Shown: one piece after another, positions 63,591 through 64,000 of the stretch
Numbering within the stretch: position 1 is the stretch's first letter
Layout of the letters: the number at the start of each line of letters is the position of its first letter
NCBI GenBank assembly: GCA_947626365.1
Contig: CANQRW010000004.1
Location: 1 to 64,000 of the forward strand
DNA: 64,000 nt
Direction: 5' to 3'
DNA from: an uncultured Lachnospiraceae bacterium
Lineage (GTDB): Bacteria; Bacillota; Clostridia; Lachnospirales; Lachnospiraceae
Program-made: the position numbers and the translations under genes
Notes under the pieces: model-generated
What the model was told of the DNA's origin: nothing
Database searches by the model: none
The model's input: only the letters and a program-made list of their open reading frames with translations

Positions 63591-64000
63591 TTAATTGCCT
63601 GCTGCAGATCCCTGAGTCCAGTTCACTGTACCATCTGCACTGACCTCTGCCGTCATACCCCACTCGTTCATGGCCGCCGTCTGCTGTGTATCCTCCACCG
63701 GCACAGCCTCGGCATTGAAGGTCAGCTTATAAATCTTATCGCCATAACTGTTCTGATGTCTGTCATTGGTGACATCTGCATCTGTGCTGAGAGTGATGCT
63801 GCTCAGGATATCAGCCGTCTGATTTTCTACAATTTCCTCTGTATCCTTATTATCCTTTGCATAGAGTATCTTTTTATAATAACGATAACTCTTGCCGTTG
63901 TTGTCTTCAATAACCCCTGTCCAGTCCTCTGTTGCCGACCACTTTTTCATATCCTGGCTTGGTACCTGCTGTGGCGTTCCTGTCGGAACAAGATCTTCTC
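63591..64000 (-). CDS. TasA/CalY-like protein, 3' part (paralogue C, runs off the window)
   Basis: The frame stays open to the right edge (in-frame EDLVPTGTPQQVPSQ upstream of MKKWSATEDW), so only the C-terminal 135 or so residues are visible. GKSYRYYKKILYAKDN and YKLTFNAEAVPVEDTQQTAAMNEWG match the shared module of paralogues A and B. The tail is short and lacks the disordered region. The N-terminus and signal are outside the window. Confidence 0.72.
   Translation of the reverse strand, partial: EDLVPTGTPQQVPSQDMKKWSATEDWTGVIEDNNGKSYRYYKKILYAKDNKDTEEIVENQTADILSSITLSTDADVTNDRHQNSYGDKIYKLTFNAEAVPVEDTQQTAAMNEWGMTAEVSADGTVNWTQGSAAGN

Overview
The window looks like the chromosome of a spore-forming, anaerobic, gut-type member of the Clostridia, most likely Lachnospiraceae. 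It carries spoVT, spoVG, yabP, yabQ, a SpoIIE phosphatase and cwlD (spore formation), rubredoxin and a 2[4Fe-4S] ferredoxin (anaerobic redox), a GlgC/GlgD pair (common in Clostridia), and strong AGGAGG ribosome-binding sites throughout. Most genes lie on the minus strand. No rRNA, CRISPR array or complete insertion sequence was seen; two tRNA genes are present. All calls rest on reading the sequence and remembered family motifs; no database search was run.

Layout. 1-1300: accessory AlbA-type ATP-binding gene, running off the left edge and apparently interrupted, with an operator-like repeat cluster upstream. 1303-1540: tRNA-Leu and tRNA-Tyr. 1772-5789: Fbp-type ABC importer. 5966-8008: GH13 amylase. 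8334-20881: a long minus-strand block matching the classical Bacillus/Clostridium order (spoVG, pth, mfd, spoVT, hup, rqcP, yabP, yabQ, divIC, spoIIE, tilS, hpt, ftsH). 20969-23361: glgC-glgD. 23544-27935: asnS and an SbcCD/YhaNO-like pair on the plus strand. 28107-32637: TM2 protein, then an AraC regulator, GH88 hydrolase and GPH symporter for unsaturated uronide sugars. 32742-41838: mostly housekeeping genes (ilvE, rubredoxin, trmL, aminotransferase with an Lrp regulator, radical SAM, dCMP deaminase, tsaC). 42085-46978: cwlD, a zeta-type toxin/antitoxin pair, a lipoprotein phosphoesterase and a GH18 hydrolase. 47141-49413: an unusual kinase / MinD-like pseudo-ATPase cluster. 49608-56968: mecA, small redox proteins, a class I amidotransferase, MerR, and the gdpP-rplI-dnaB operon. 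57084-58130: Rpn/PD-(D/E)XK protein. 58506-64000: SipW signal peptidase with four TasA/CalY-like secreted proteins.

Best candidates for something new: (i) the SipW/TasA-like surface locus at the right end, in which three paralogues share a C-terminal module and a fourth carries a sorting-signal-like tail; (ii) a dispersed hairpin repeat present four times, with compensatory arm changes and an invariant 3' flank; (iii) a Ser/Thr kinase fused to a MinD-like domain that lacks the P-loop lysine, followed by a stand-alone relative, and apparently initiated at an AUC codon behind a perfect Shine-Dalgarno.
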